Origin: DATIVK01 sp035465955
GTDB lineage: Bacteria > Myxococcota > Myxococcia > Myxococcales > Anaeromyxobacteraceae
Direction of reading: 5' to 3'
Assembly: GCA_035465955.1 (NCBI GenBank)
Contig: DATIVK010000096.1
Span: forward strand, 1-20,628
DNA: 20,628 bases
The notes beneath the pieces are model-generated. The model made no database searches and was not told where the DNA came from. It saw only the letters and a list, made by a program, of their open reading frames with translations. Made by a program: the position numbers and the translations under genes. This document shows positions 7,755 through 14,199 of the stretch, one piece after another. Positions within the stretch are counted from its first letter, which is position 1; each line of letters begins with the position of its first letter.

Positions 7755-9159
7755 ACGTCGTCCGGGTGCCCGCGTCCCAGCCGTCCCAGAGGAACGCGTC
7801 CTGGCGCCCGTCGGCGATCAGCCGGAAGGCGTACCGGACCTGCTCCTCGTAGAGTTCGCAGAAGGCCCCCGGCCGGTCCATGGCACCGTTCAGCTCGTGG
7901 GCCTCGGCCGGGCAGGGCGAGCCGCAGTAGTGCCGGATCGCGCAGCGCCGGCAGGGATCGATCGCGTCCACGTTGCGCCCGGTCACCTCCCGGAAGGCGG
8001 GGCTCCGGAGGACCTGCTCCACCTCGTCCCGGAAGAGGTTGCCTCCGTTGAACCGCGGCAGGCCGATGAACTCGCTGCACGGGAACATGTCCCCGCCCGG
8101 CGTCACCGCGAAGAAGGCCCTGCCCCCGCCACAGGGCGAGAGGTCGCACATGAGCCGGCGCGCGGTCGGCGCGAGGATGGCGAGCAGGACGTTGGCGAAG
8201 TTGCCGACGACCAGCTTCCGCCCGGTCTCCTGGTAGAGCTCGAACGAGCGGTCCAGCGCCGCGAGGAACGCCCTCGCCGCCGCGGCGTCGCCCGGCTTGA
8301 CCTCGCGTGACGGCGGCAGCGTGCACCGCACGACGTTCATGAGGCAGGTCGGCACCTCGCGCCGGTGGAGGAACTCCACCATCCGCGTGAGCTGGCCGGC
8401 GTTCTCGCGCGTCATCGTGCAGATGACGCTCCACGCGTCGTAGCCCCGCAGGCGCTCCATCGCGTCGAGCACGGCCGCGTGGACGCCCTGGCCGCTCCAG
8501 TCCTTCCGGGTCCGGTCCGCGACGGCGCGCCCCGGCGCGTCGAGCGAGAGGCCGATGCTCACGCCGCGGCCGGTCAGGAACGAGAGCGCGGCGTCGTCGA
8601 GCAGCGTGGCGTTGGTCTGGATCCCGAAGCGGAAGACGCCGCCGAAGGCCTCGATCCCCGCGAAGACGGCGTCCCGGTTCAGGAGCGGCTCCGCGCCGTG
8701 GAAGACGATCTGCGGCCGGACGCCGGGCGGCACGGTGCGCGCGAAGTAGTCCCGCAGCCGCTCGAGCGCGCGGAGCAGCCGCTCCGCCGGCATGTGCTCG
8801 CCGCCGCTCCGCATCGTCGCGGGGATGTAGCAGTAGGCGCAGTCCAGGTTGCAGCGCTCGGTGGGGTTGAAGTAGACGGCCGACGGGGTCAGCCCGAACC
8901 GCAGCCCCTCCATCTCCTTCCGGAAGGCCTCGCGCCGCTTGCGGTACGCGCGCACGAGGGGGCCGTCGCCGAAGGCGTCCGCGAGCCGGTCGCGCGCGAC
9001 GAGCGACCAGAAGGCGGTGTCCGGATCGACCACGGCGAGGTAGTCGCGATGGCCGACGTCGATCGGCTGCAGGGTCTCCCCCTCGCCGCTGTTGACGAAG
9101 CGGCCCCGCGATGGGGCCGCGCGCCTGCCGGCCGTGCCCGGCGCGCCGGCGCCGCTCAC
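7735..9159 (-). CDS. cbpB: Peptide-modifying radical SAM/SPASM enzyme (CbpB-like)
   Basis: This predicted RiPP maturase has 474 residues. The radical SAM [4Fe-4S] motif is CNLDCAYCY (Cys103, 107, 110). HGAEPLL, FGIQTNATLL and GLSLDAP are radical SAM core strands. The C-terminal SPASM region has eight cysteines near 338, 343, 361, 403, 406, 412, 416 and 434 (CDLSPCGGG, FPCSEF, CRRCAIRHYCGSPC), enough for two auxiliary clusters. An N-terminal region of about 95 residues precedes the core and could hold a peptide-recognition element. The start is the GTG at 9159, which overlaps the precursor's TGA as GTGA and so implies translational coupling. Longer frame upstream would run through the precursor and riboswitch and was discarded. 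From memory it matches the 'cobopep' family named CbpB; the chemistry it performs is not known to me. Confidence 0.9.
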   Translation of the reverse strand: MSGAGAPGTAGRRAAPSRGRFVNSGEGETLQPIDVGHRDYLAVVDPDTAFWSLVARDRLADAFGDGPLVRAYRKRREAFRKEMEGLRFGLTPSAVYFNPTERCNLDCAYCYIPATMRSGGEHMPAERLLRALERLRDYFARTVPPGVRPQIVFHGAEPLLNRDAVFAGIEAFGGVFRFGIQTNATLLDDAALSFLTGRGVSIGLSLDAPGRAVADRTRKDWSGQGVHAAVLDAMERLRGYDAWSVICTMTRENAGQLTRMVEFLHRREVPTCLMNVVRCTLPPSREVKPGDAAAARAFLAALDRSFELYQETGRKLVVGNFANVLLAILAPTARRLMCDLSPCGGGRAFFAVTPGGDMFPCSEFIGLPRFNGGNLFRDEVEQVLRSPAFREVTGRNVDAIDPCRRCAIRHYCGSPCPAEAHELNGAMDRPGAFCELYEEQVRYAFRLIADGRQDAFLWDGWDAGTRTTFTAPEA

Positions 9160-9290
9160 CTGGCCTTCTCGTCCATCAGGATGTAGTGCGAGAGGCCGGT
9201 CCCCTTCGCGCCGCAGCTCTTCCGGCTCGCGATGACCGCCTTCTTCGCCGGCTTCCTCTTCCCCGCGACCTTCACCGTGCTCCTGGCCAT
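9156..9290 (-). CDS. cbpA: RiPP-like precursor peptide (CbpA-like), 44 aa
   Basis: A small gene encoding 44 residues, very basic in the first half: MARSTVKVAGKRKPAKKAV, then IASRK. The tail SCGAKGTGLSHYILMDEKAR carries the only cysteine (Cys26), three glycines and a His35-Tyr36 pair. This leader-plus-short-core layout directly before a radical SAM/SPASM gene is typical of RiPP precursors. The tail is the likely modified core, with Cys26, Ser, Thr, His and Tyr as candidate sites. ATG 9290 has a GAGGAG site 7 nt upstream, and the TGA overlaps the maturase GTG. There is no double-glycine protease site or signal peptide, and no peptidase or exporter gene lies adjacent. Expression should follow the cobalamin riboswitch upstream. 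I recall the name CbpA for such peptides; the function is unknown to me. Confidence 0.88.
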   Translation of the reverse strand: MARSTVKVAGKRKPAKKAVIASRKSCGAKGTGLSHYILMDEKAR

Positions 9291-9297
9291 GCCCGTG

Positions 9298-9303
9298 CTC
9301 CTC
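9298..9303 (-). promoter_or_regulatory. Ribosome-binding site of the precursor peptide
   Basis: GAGGAG on the minus strand lies 7 nt before the ATG at 9290, downstream of the terminator hairpin. Its position outside the hairpin suggests control is mainly at transcription termination rather than by hiding the ribosome-binding site. Confidence 0.7.
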
Positions 9304-9325
9304 GCCGTGGTGGGCCGAAGACGCG

Positions 9326-9368
9326 AAAAGGGCTCCGACGGACCGGGATCGGTCCCTCGGAGCCCTTT
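9326..9368 (-). terminator. Intrinsic terminator between cobalamin riboswitch and precursor gene
   Basis: A 12-bp perfect stem pairs AAAGGGCTCCGA (9368 to 9357) with TCGGAGCCCTTT (9338 to 9327). An inner 6-bp stem GGACCG/CGGTCC closes on a 4-nt loop. On the minus strand it ends in a TTTT run. Lying after the aptamer and before the ribosome-binding site, it should stop transcription early when cobalamin is bound. It is the strongest terminator in the window. Confidence 0.88.
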
Positions 9369-9381
9369 GCCATCGGACCCG

Positions 9382-9552
9382 TTCAGCTGCTCGTGCGCTC
9401 AGCCCGTCTTCTGGCTCTCGGATCGTCCACCCGTCACGCCTTCCCCCCGCGCTGGGGCCCGGGAGTGGCCGGCTCGTCGCCCTGTGACGCGTGTCCCCGA
9501 TTACAGCGGCGGGACCGCCACGGATTCGCACCGTGTTCCGAAGCTGAGAACC
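9382..9552 (-). promoter_or_regulatory. Cobalamin riboswitch
   Basis: The minus strand shows the ordered hallmarks of the cobalamin aptamer. GGAAC is followed by the hairpin ACGGTGCGAATCCGTG, then CGGTCCCGCCGCTGTAA. Next come the B12-box GCCACT (near 9457) and GGGGGAAGGCG. The 3' signature GAGCCAGAAGACGGGCTGA lies at 9399-9417. A possible closing P1 helix pairs GTTC and AGCT near 9551-9542 with AGCTGAAC near 9389-9382, with a 2-nt bulge. It senses adenosyl- or methylcobalamin and normally represses. A promoter ends just upstream and an intrinsic terminator follows, so it controls the precursor-maturase pair rather than the usual B12 transport or synthesis genes. Confidence 0.93.
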
Positions 9553-9557
9553 CCGGT

Positions 9558-9586
9558 AGCGTAGCGACCGGGTGACCCGGAGTCAA
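9558..9586 (-). promoter_or_regulatory. Sigma-70 promoter driving the riboswitch cassette
   Basis: On the minus strand, TTGACT (-35, 9586 to 9581) and TACGCT (-10, 9563 to 9558) are separated by exactly 17 bp. The -10 keeps the first, second and last consensus bases. The expected transcription start, about 9551-9552, coincides with the 5' strand of the riboswitch P1 helix, which supports both calls independently. Confidence 0.6.
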
Positions 9587-9702
9587 CGGCGGGAGGAGGG
9601 GCCGGCGCGCCCGGTTTCAGGACCCGCGGCGCCTCACGGCGGAGCCGCTCCTCGGGTGGTGCCGGCGGCGCACCGCGGGAGCGGCGGGGGCGACCGCCCC
9701 CG

Positions 9703-10395
9703 CTACTTCGCGTCGCTGAACCGCACCCCCGCGGGAGGGGCGAACAGCTCCATCCGCGGCGCGAGGTCCTTGGCGTACTCGAGGTACTCGAGCTCGACCA
9801 GCGTCTTCCCCTTCTGCTCGACCTTCACGCGGCTGGGGCGCTCCGAGGCCCGATCGCCGGCGAGCGTGATCACGTACCCCTCGACCTGCGCGACCAGCGC
9901 CTCCTGGGGCTTGCCGCCGACGACGACCGTCTTCGGCTTCGCGCCGTGGGCCCTCATGAACTCGTACTCCATGCCCAGCTCCAGCATCGGGGGCGGTGGC
10001 CCCTTCGGCGGCGTCGGGATGATGGGGGCCCTGAAGACGAAGCTCGGGCCGGGGTCCGTGAAGCTCTGGCCGGTCATGTCCGCGAGGTTGACCTTCCAGG
10101 CCCGGGGCTCCGCGACCACGATGAGGCCGTGGATGCCCGCCGCCGGATCGGCCTCCTCCTCCAGCCGACCGTACTTCTCGCCCAGGCGGTAGAGCGTCGT
10201 CGGCTTCGCGCCGAACGAGTCGCGTTGGACGCCCGGGCTCACGTCGCGAGTGACCAGGCGGACCATCCGTGAAGCGGGCGGCGCGTCCTGCTCCGACAGG
10301 AGCTTCTGGACCCGCTCCCGCGCCTTCGGACGCTCCGCGCCGGAGCCGGCGAGCGAGAGGGCTGCGGCCAAGGCGATCGCGACGAAGCTGTTCAT
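9703..10395 (-). CDS. Exported protein of unknown function
   Basis: I do not recognise this 230-residue protein. Residues 1 to about 20 (MNSFVAIALAAALSLAGSGA) look like a Sec signal peptide, so it probably acts in the periplasm. The mature part begins with a charged stretch (ERPKARERVQKLLSE) and is rich in predicted beta strand: GLIVVAEPRAWKVNLADM, PSFVFRAPIIP, EALVAQVEGYVITLAG and LVELEYLEYAKDLAPRMELF. A PPKGPPPP linker lies near residue 130. The ending, with a strand-rich half and an APPAGVRFSDAK tail, is vaguely like periplasmic lipid-carrier or outer-membrane-lipoprotein-sorting folds, but no motif proves that. ATG 10395 has a GGAGGAG site close upstream. A GC hairpin (9684-9703) abuts its stop codon but lacks a T-tract. 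Confidence 0.75.
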   Translation of the reverse strand: MNSFVAIALAAALSLAGSGAERPKARERVQKLLSEQDAPPASRMVRLVTRDVSPGVQRDSFGAKPTTLYRLGEKYGRLEEEADPAAGIHGLIVVAEPRAWKVNLADMTGQSFTDPGPSFVFRAPIIPTPPKGPPPPMLELGMEYEFMRAHGAKPKTVVVGGKPQEALVAQVEGYVITLAGDRASERPSRVKVEQKGKTLVELEYLEYAKDLAPRMELFAPPAGVRFSDAK

Positions 10396-10588
10396 CGGCT
10401 CCTCCTGTCACCCCTCGGATCGAGGCGAGCGCCCCCACCGGAGGCGACGGTGACGCAGAGTCAATGGGCTCACGCCGGTCGTCGAGAGTCAACCGCCGGT
10501 GTCGCTCGATCGAGACGCGGACGCGCGGCCTCTCCGGACGCTGATCTCGTAGCCGGTGTGGCGGACTGCGCTGGCCAGTCGATCCTGC

Positions 10589-10626
10589 TCCCTCACCCTG
10601 ACCCTCTCCCTCGATGAGGGAGAGGG
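10589..10626 (-). repeat. Palindromic dispersed repeat, copy 2
   Basis: TCCCTCACCCTG is followed by a perfect 11-bp hairpin, arms CCCTCTCCCTC (10602-10612) and GAGGGAGAGGG (10616-10626), loop GAT. It is inverted relative to the copies at 16343 and 18250. It lies 45 bp past the stop of the oxidase-fold gene. The rest of the 10396-10670 gap shows no gene or clear signal. Confidence 0.8.
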
Positions 10627-10670
10627 GACGGTGCCAAGGGGGACGCCTCGCTTCTCAACAGCCTGCTCGT

Positions 10671-11099
10671 TTAGAAGCGCACGCGCGGCTGCGCCGCCTC
10701 GCGCCCGTTCACGGCCATGCTCCACTCGTGGACCTCCCCCTCGTCCACGACGAAGACGACCAGCTCGGAGCCCGGGAGGCCCGCCTGCACCGCCCCCAGC
10801 CACGGCCGCTCGGCCAGGAGGCGCGGCGCGTGGGCGGCCGCGTCGAGGAGCCGCGCGCGCCCCTGCACGCGCATCATCCGCCCGCCCGTCGCGGACGGCG
10901 CCCAGAAGGCGATCTCGACGCGTGGGTTCGCGGCGAGCTGCTTCGGGAGGCTCTTGGTCGAGCCGGTGTGGAAGTAGAAGCCCGTCTCGTCGGCGCGCCA
11001 GAGGAGCAGGCCGCGGACGTGCGGCTGGTCCCCCTCGCACGTGGCGAGGAAGCAGGAGCGGTTCTCGTTGGCGAAGTCGATGATCTCTCGGGTCAGCAT
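10671..11099 (-). CDS. Pyridoxamine 5'-phosphate oxidase-fold protein (flavin-binding)
   Basis: This 142-residue protein has the split-barrel fold of pyridoxamine-phosphate-oxidase-like and general-stress FMN proteins. Visible elements are IIDFANENRSCFLATCEGDQ (first strand and helix), HVRGLLLWRADETGFYFHTG, STKSLPKQLAANPRVEIAFW (the conserved STKxxxxxL-NPxVEI motif) and RVQGRARLL. The length is that of the short single-domain group rather than true PdxH, so a pyridoxal-making role is unlikely. It could bind FMN, F420 or haem; the sequence does not decide. The start ATG at 11099 follows an AGGGTG site. It lies 56 bp downstream of the AraC-type regulator on the same strand and may be part of the same transcript. 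Confidence 0.85.
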   Translation of the reverse strand: MLTREIIDFANENRSCFLATCEGDQPHVRGLLLWRADETGFYFHTGSTKSLPKQLAANPRVEIAFWAPSATGGRMMRVQGRARLLDAAAHAPRLLAERPWLGAVQAGLPGSELVVFVVDEGEVHEWSMAVNGREAAQPRVRF

Positions 11100-11155
11100 G
11101 CGGTCACCCTGCCACGACGCGACCGCGCCGCGCTTCCACGGGCGTGCTGCCGAGT

Positions 11156-12031
11156 TCACGCGCGCCGGGGCCGCCGCAGCATCGCCCGGTACCGCGAGGG
11201 CGCCATCCGGAAGGCGCGCCGGAAGGCCGTCGCGAGGTGGGACGCGCTCGCGAAGCCGCACTCCATCGCCACGTCGGTGATCGGCCGGGCGTCCCCCGCG
11301 AGGAGCCGCTTCGCGCGCTCCAGCCGGGCGCGCCGCAGGTAGTCCCGCGGCGCCCGCCCGGTCTCGCGCTTGAACTCGCGGGCGAAGTGGAACGGCGACA
11401 TCCCCGCCGCGGCCGCGAGGTCGCCGACGCCGAGCGGCTCCCCGGCGTGGCCGTCGGCCAGCTCCACCGCCCGGAGGATCGCCGCGCGCTCGGGCACGCG
11501 CTCGGTGCGCCGCCTCACGCCGAGGACCGCACGCAGGATCAGGTGGACGAGGCGCTGCGCGGCCGCGTCGAGGAGGGCCCCGTGGCCGGGCAGCCGCGCC
11601 GACTGCTCCACCAGCATCTCGCGCACGACGGTCACGATCTCGGGCGGCGCCGCGAAGCTCTCCGCCCGCCCCGCCGGGAGCGCGACGTCCCCGTAGTCGC
11701 GCAGCGCGCGCCGGAGCAGCCGCGGGGCGACGAAGACCGCCGCGAAGCGGGACGGCTCGCCGTCGACGAGCTCGGTGTGCGGCACGCCGGGCCCGTAGGC
11801 GTAGAGCCTGCCGGCCCGCGCCCGGACGAGGCGCCCGTCGATGCGCACCCGCCCCCGGTCGTCGAACGGGACGACGAAGGACCAGGCCGGGTGCGTGTGC
11901 TCCGGCGTCGTGGCGTAGCCGCAGGGCCCGGCCACGGGCACGAAGACGCCGACGTCCCGGCCGAGCGCCCAGTCGACGTACCGGAGCTGCTCCGGCGAGA
12001 TCTCGCCGACGAGGCGACGGACCCGGCGCAT
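11156..12031 (-). CDS. AraC-family transcriptional regulator
   Basis: This 291-residue regulator has an N-terminal cupin sensor and a C-terminal DNA-binding domain. The cupin region includes EHTHPAWSFVVPFDDRGRVR and YGPGVPHTELVDGEPSRFA, with histidines that could line a ligand pocket. The two helix-turn-helix units span about 205-285: LGVGDLAAAAGMSPFHFARE with FKRETGRAPRDYL, then ITDVAMECGFASASHLATAF with RRAFRMAPSRYRAML. Its ATG at 12031 touches the TAG stop of the upstream DAHP synthase with no gap, so the genes are co-transcribed. It may regulate aromatic biosynthesis or the neighbouring small oxidase, but AraC effectors cannot be read from sequence. Confidence 0.92.
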   Translation of the reverse strand: MRRVRRLVGEISPEQLRYVDWALGRDVGVFVPVAGPCGYATTPEHTHPAWSFVVPFDDRGRVRIDGRLVRARAGRLYAYGPGVPHTELVDGEPSRFAAVFVAPRLLRRALRDYGDVALPAGRAESFAAPPEIVTVVREMLVEQSARLPGHGALLDAAAQRLVHLILRAVLGVRRRTERVPERAAILRAVELADGHAGEPLGVGDLAAAAGMSPFHFAREFKRETGRAPRDYLRRARLERAKRLLAGDARPITDVAMECGFASASHLATAFRRAFRMAPSRYRAMLRRPRRA

Positions 12032-13060
12032 CTACCGCGGCTCGAAGACCGGCCGCCCCACCGCGCCGGCGATCACGCAGACCTGGCGCATCAGGGAGCC
12101 GAACTCCACCGGCGTCAGCGACTGGTGGCCGTCGGAGAGCGCCTTCTCCGGGTGCGGGTGGACCTCGATGATGAGCCCGTCGGCCCCGGCGGCGATGCCG
12201 GCGCGGGCCACCGCCGGCACCAGCGGGCGGAGCCCGATCCCGTGCGACGGGTCGACGATCACCGGCAGGTGCGTGAGCGACTTGAGGACCGGCACCGCGT
12301 TGATGTCGAGGGTGTTGCGCGTCGCGGTCTCGAACGTCCGGATCCCCCGCTCGCACAGGGCGACCTTGTGGTTCCCCTTCGAGACGATGTACTCGGCCGC
12401 CATCAGCCACTCGCGGATGGTGGCGGAGAGGCCGCGCTTGAGCAGGATCGGCTTGTCGAGCGTGCCGACCTTCTCGAGGAGCGAGTAGTTCTGCATGTTG
12501 CGCGCGCCGATCTGGAGCACGTCGGCGTAGGAGGCCACCAGCTCCACCGTCTCGGTGTCCTTCACCTCCGTGACCACCTTGAGGCCGGTCTCCTCGCGGG
12601 CGCGCGCGAGCAGCTTCAGCCCCTCCTCGCGCAGCCCCTGGAACTCGTAGGGGCTCGTGCGCGGCTTGAACGCCCCGCCGCGCAGGAAGCAGGCGCCGGC
12701 CGCCTTCACGGCGCGGGCCGTCTCGAGGACCTGCTCCTCCGACTCGACCGAGCACGGCCCCGCCATGACGACGACCGCCTGCCCGCCGATGGGGACGCCG
12801 CCGACGTCGATGACGGTGTCCTCCTCCTTCACCTCGCGCGAGACGAGCTTGAAGGGCTGCGAGACGCGGAGCGCCTCGGCGACGCCCGGCAGGGTGCCGA
12901 AGAGCTCGTCCGGATCCATCCCGCCGGTGTGGCCGACGACCGCCACCACCCTGCGCTCGGTGCCGGTGATCGGGTGCGGCGTCAGGCCGAGCGACCGGAT
13001 CTTCTCGACCACGGCCTCGAACTCGGCCGCCGTGGCGTGGGGCTTCATCGTGACGAACAT
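12032..13060 (-). CDS. aroF: 3-deoxy-7-phosphoheptulonate synthase (DAHP synthase), second tandem copy
   Basis: This enzyme condenses phosphoenolpyruvate and erythrose 4-phosphate, the first step of the shikimate pathway (EC 2.5.1.54). The 342 residues comprise an N-terminal ferredoxin-like regulatory domain (about 1-70, MFVTMKPHATAAEFEAVVEK) and a TIM barrel of the type I-beta class seen in Thermotoga. Active-site motifs are MAGPCSVESEEQV, LRGGAFKPRTSPYEFQG, QIGARNMQNYSLL, KPILLKRG, IVDPSHGIGLRPL and EVHPHPEKALSDGHQSL. ATG 13060 has a GAGGAG site and lies 12 bp after the first copy's stop. Feedback inhibition by aromatic amino acids through the N-terminal domain is known for the family. It differs from copy one mainly in that domain and in the C-terminal tail (GRPVFEPR). 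Confidence 0.95.
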   Translation of the reverse strand: MFVTMKPHATAAEFEAVVEKIRSLGLTPHPITGTERRVVAVVGHTGGMDPDELFGTLPGVAEALRVSQPFKLVSREVKEEDTVIDVGGVPIGGQAVVVMAGPCSVESEEQVLETARAVKAAGACFLRGGAFKPRTSPYEFQGLREEGLKLLARAREETGLKVVTEVKDTETVELVASYADVLQIGARNMQNYSLLEKVGTLDKPILLKRGLSATIREWLMAAEYIVSKGNHKVALCERGIRTFETATRNTLDINAVPVLKSLTHLPVIVDPSHGIGLRPLVPAVARAGIAAGADGLIIEVHPHPEKALSDGHQSLTPVEFGSLMRQVCVIAGAVGRPVFEPR

Positions 13061-13072
13061 GGGAGCTCCTCG

Positions 13073-14086
13073 CTAGACCGTGCGGCCGACGGCGCCGGCG
13101 ATCACGGCGACCTGGCGGACCAGCTCGGCGAACTGCGGGGGCGTCAGCGACTGGTGCCCGTCGGAGAGCGCCTTCTCCGGCTGCGGGTGGACCTCGACGA
13201 TGATCCCGTCGGCGCCGCAGGCGACCGCGCCGCGCGCCATCGCCCCCACGTGGGCCCGGATGCCGATCCCGTGGGAGGGGTCCACGATCACCGGCAGGTG
13301 CGTGAGCGCCTTGAGCACCGGCACCGCGTTCAGGTCGAGCGTGTTGCGCGTCATCGTCTCGAAGGTGCGGATGCCGCGCTCGCAGAGGGCGACCTGGTAG
13401 TTGCCCGCGGCGAGGACGTACTCCGCGGCCATCAGCCACTCCTTGATGGTGGCGGCCGGCCCGCGCTTCAGCAGGATGGGCTTCCTCAGCGCGCCCAGCT
13501 GCTTCAGGAGCGAGTAGTTCTGCATGTTGCGCGCGCCGATCTGGAGCACGTCGGCGTAGTCGGCGACCATCGGGAGCGTCTCGGCGTCGAGCACCTCGGT
13601 GACGACCGGCAGGCCGGTCACCTCCCGCGCGACGGCGAGGAGCCTCAGCCCCTCCTCCGCGAGCCCCTGGAACTCGTAGGGGCTGGTGCGCGGCTTGAAC
13701 GCCCCGCCGCGCAGGAAGCTGGCCCCGGCGGCCTTCACCGCCCGCGCGGTCTCGACGATCTGCTCCTCCGACTCGACCGAGCAGGGCCCGGCCATGATGC
13801 AGACGGCCTCGCCGCCGATCCGCGCGCCGCCCACCTCGATGACGGTGTCCTCCTCCTTCACCTCGCGGGAGACCAGCTTGAACGGCTGCGTCACGCGGAG
13901 CGCCTCCGCCACGCCGTCCATGTCGGCGAACGAGTCCACGTCGATGCCGCCCTTGTTGCCCGTGACGCCGATGGCGACCCGCGACGAGCCCGGGATCGCG
14001 TGGGGCGTGAACCCCAGCGAGCGGATCCGCTCCGTGACCGCGTCGATCTGCGCCGGCGTTGCGTGGGGCTTCATCACGACGAGCAT
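13073..14086 (-). CDS. aroF: 3-deoxy-7-phosphoheptulonate synthase (DAHP synthase), first tandem copy
   Basis: This 337-residue type I-beta DAHP synthase opens the tandem pair. Motifs are MAGPCSVESEEQI (about 98-110), FLRGGAFKPRTSPYEFQG, QIGARNMQNYSLL, KPILLKRGPAATIKEW, VDPSHGIGIRAH and EVHPQPEKALSDGHQSL. All catalytic landmarks are intact, so neither copy looks like a pseudogene. The N-terminal ferredoxin-like domain (MLVVMKPHATPAQIDAVTER) is more diverged from the other copy, as expected if the two respond to different aromatic amino acids. The start at ATG 14086 has a GGGAGG site. The 113-bp gap to the divergent gene at 14200 must hold its promoter; I saw no convincing boxes and no tryptophan-leader peptide there. 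Confidence 0.95.
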   Translation of the reverse strand: MLVVMKPHATPAQIDAVTERIRSLGFTPHAIPGSSRVAIGVTGNKGGIDVDSFADMDGVAEALRVTQPFKLVSREVKEEDTVIEVGGARIGGEAVCIMAGPCSVESEEQIVETARAVKAAGASFLRGGAFKPRTSPYEFQGLAEEGLRLLAVAREVTGLPVVTEVLDAETLPMVADYADVLQIGARNMQNYSLLKQLGALRKPILLKRGPAATIKEWLMAAEYVLAAGNYQVALCERGIRTFETMTRNTLDLNAVPVLKALTHLPVIVDPSHGIGIRAHVGAMARGAVACGADGIIVEVHPQPEKALSDGHQSLTPPQFAELVRQVAVIAGAVGRTV

Positions 14087-14199
14087 CGGGAGACCTCCCT
14101 GGAGGAGTCGAACTCTTAGCGCGCGCCCGGGGCACGGACAAGCGCCGCGGCCCGCCGCCGCGGGTTGTGCGCGGGGCCGCCATCTGCTCTTGTCGTCGC

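Noticed and set aside
9160..9531. N-terminal extension of the radical SAM enzyme to 598 residues
   Set aside because: It would read through the precursor gene, the terminator and the riboswitch; the GTG at 9159 overlapping the precursor stop is the sensible start.
9684..9703. GC hairpin at the end of the exported-protein gene as an intrinsic terminator
   Set aside because: The 8-bp stem (GCGGGGGC/GCCCCCGC) is followed by no T-tract and touches the stop codon; evidence is too weak to list as a feature.
10671..14183. A 1,170-codon minus-strand frame spanning the DAHP synthases, AraC gene and oxidase-fold gene
   Set aside because: Only its last 142 codons (starting at 11099) have homology; the rest is out of frame with three well-supported genes and is Arg/Gly/Ala-rich.
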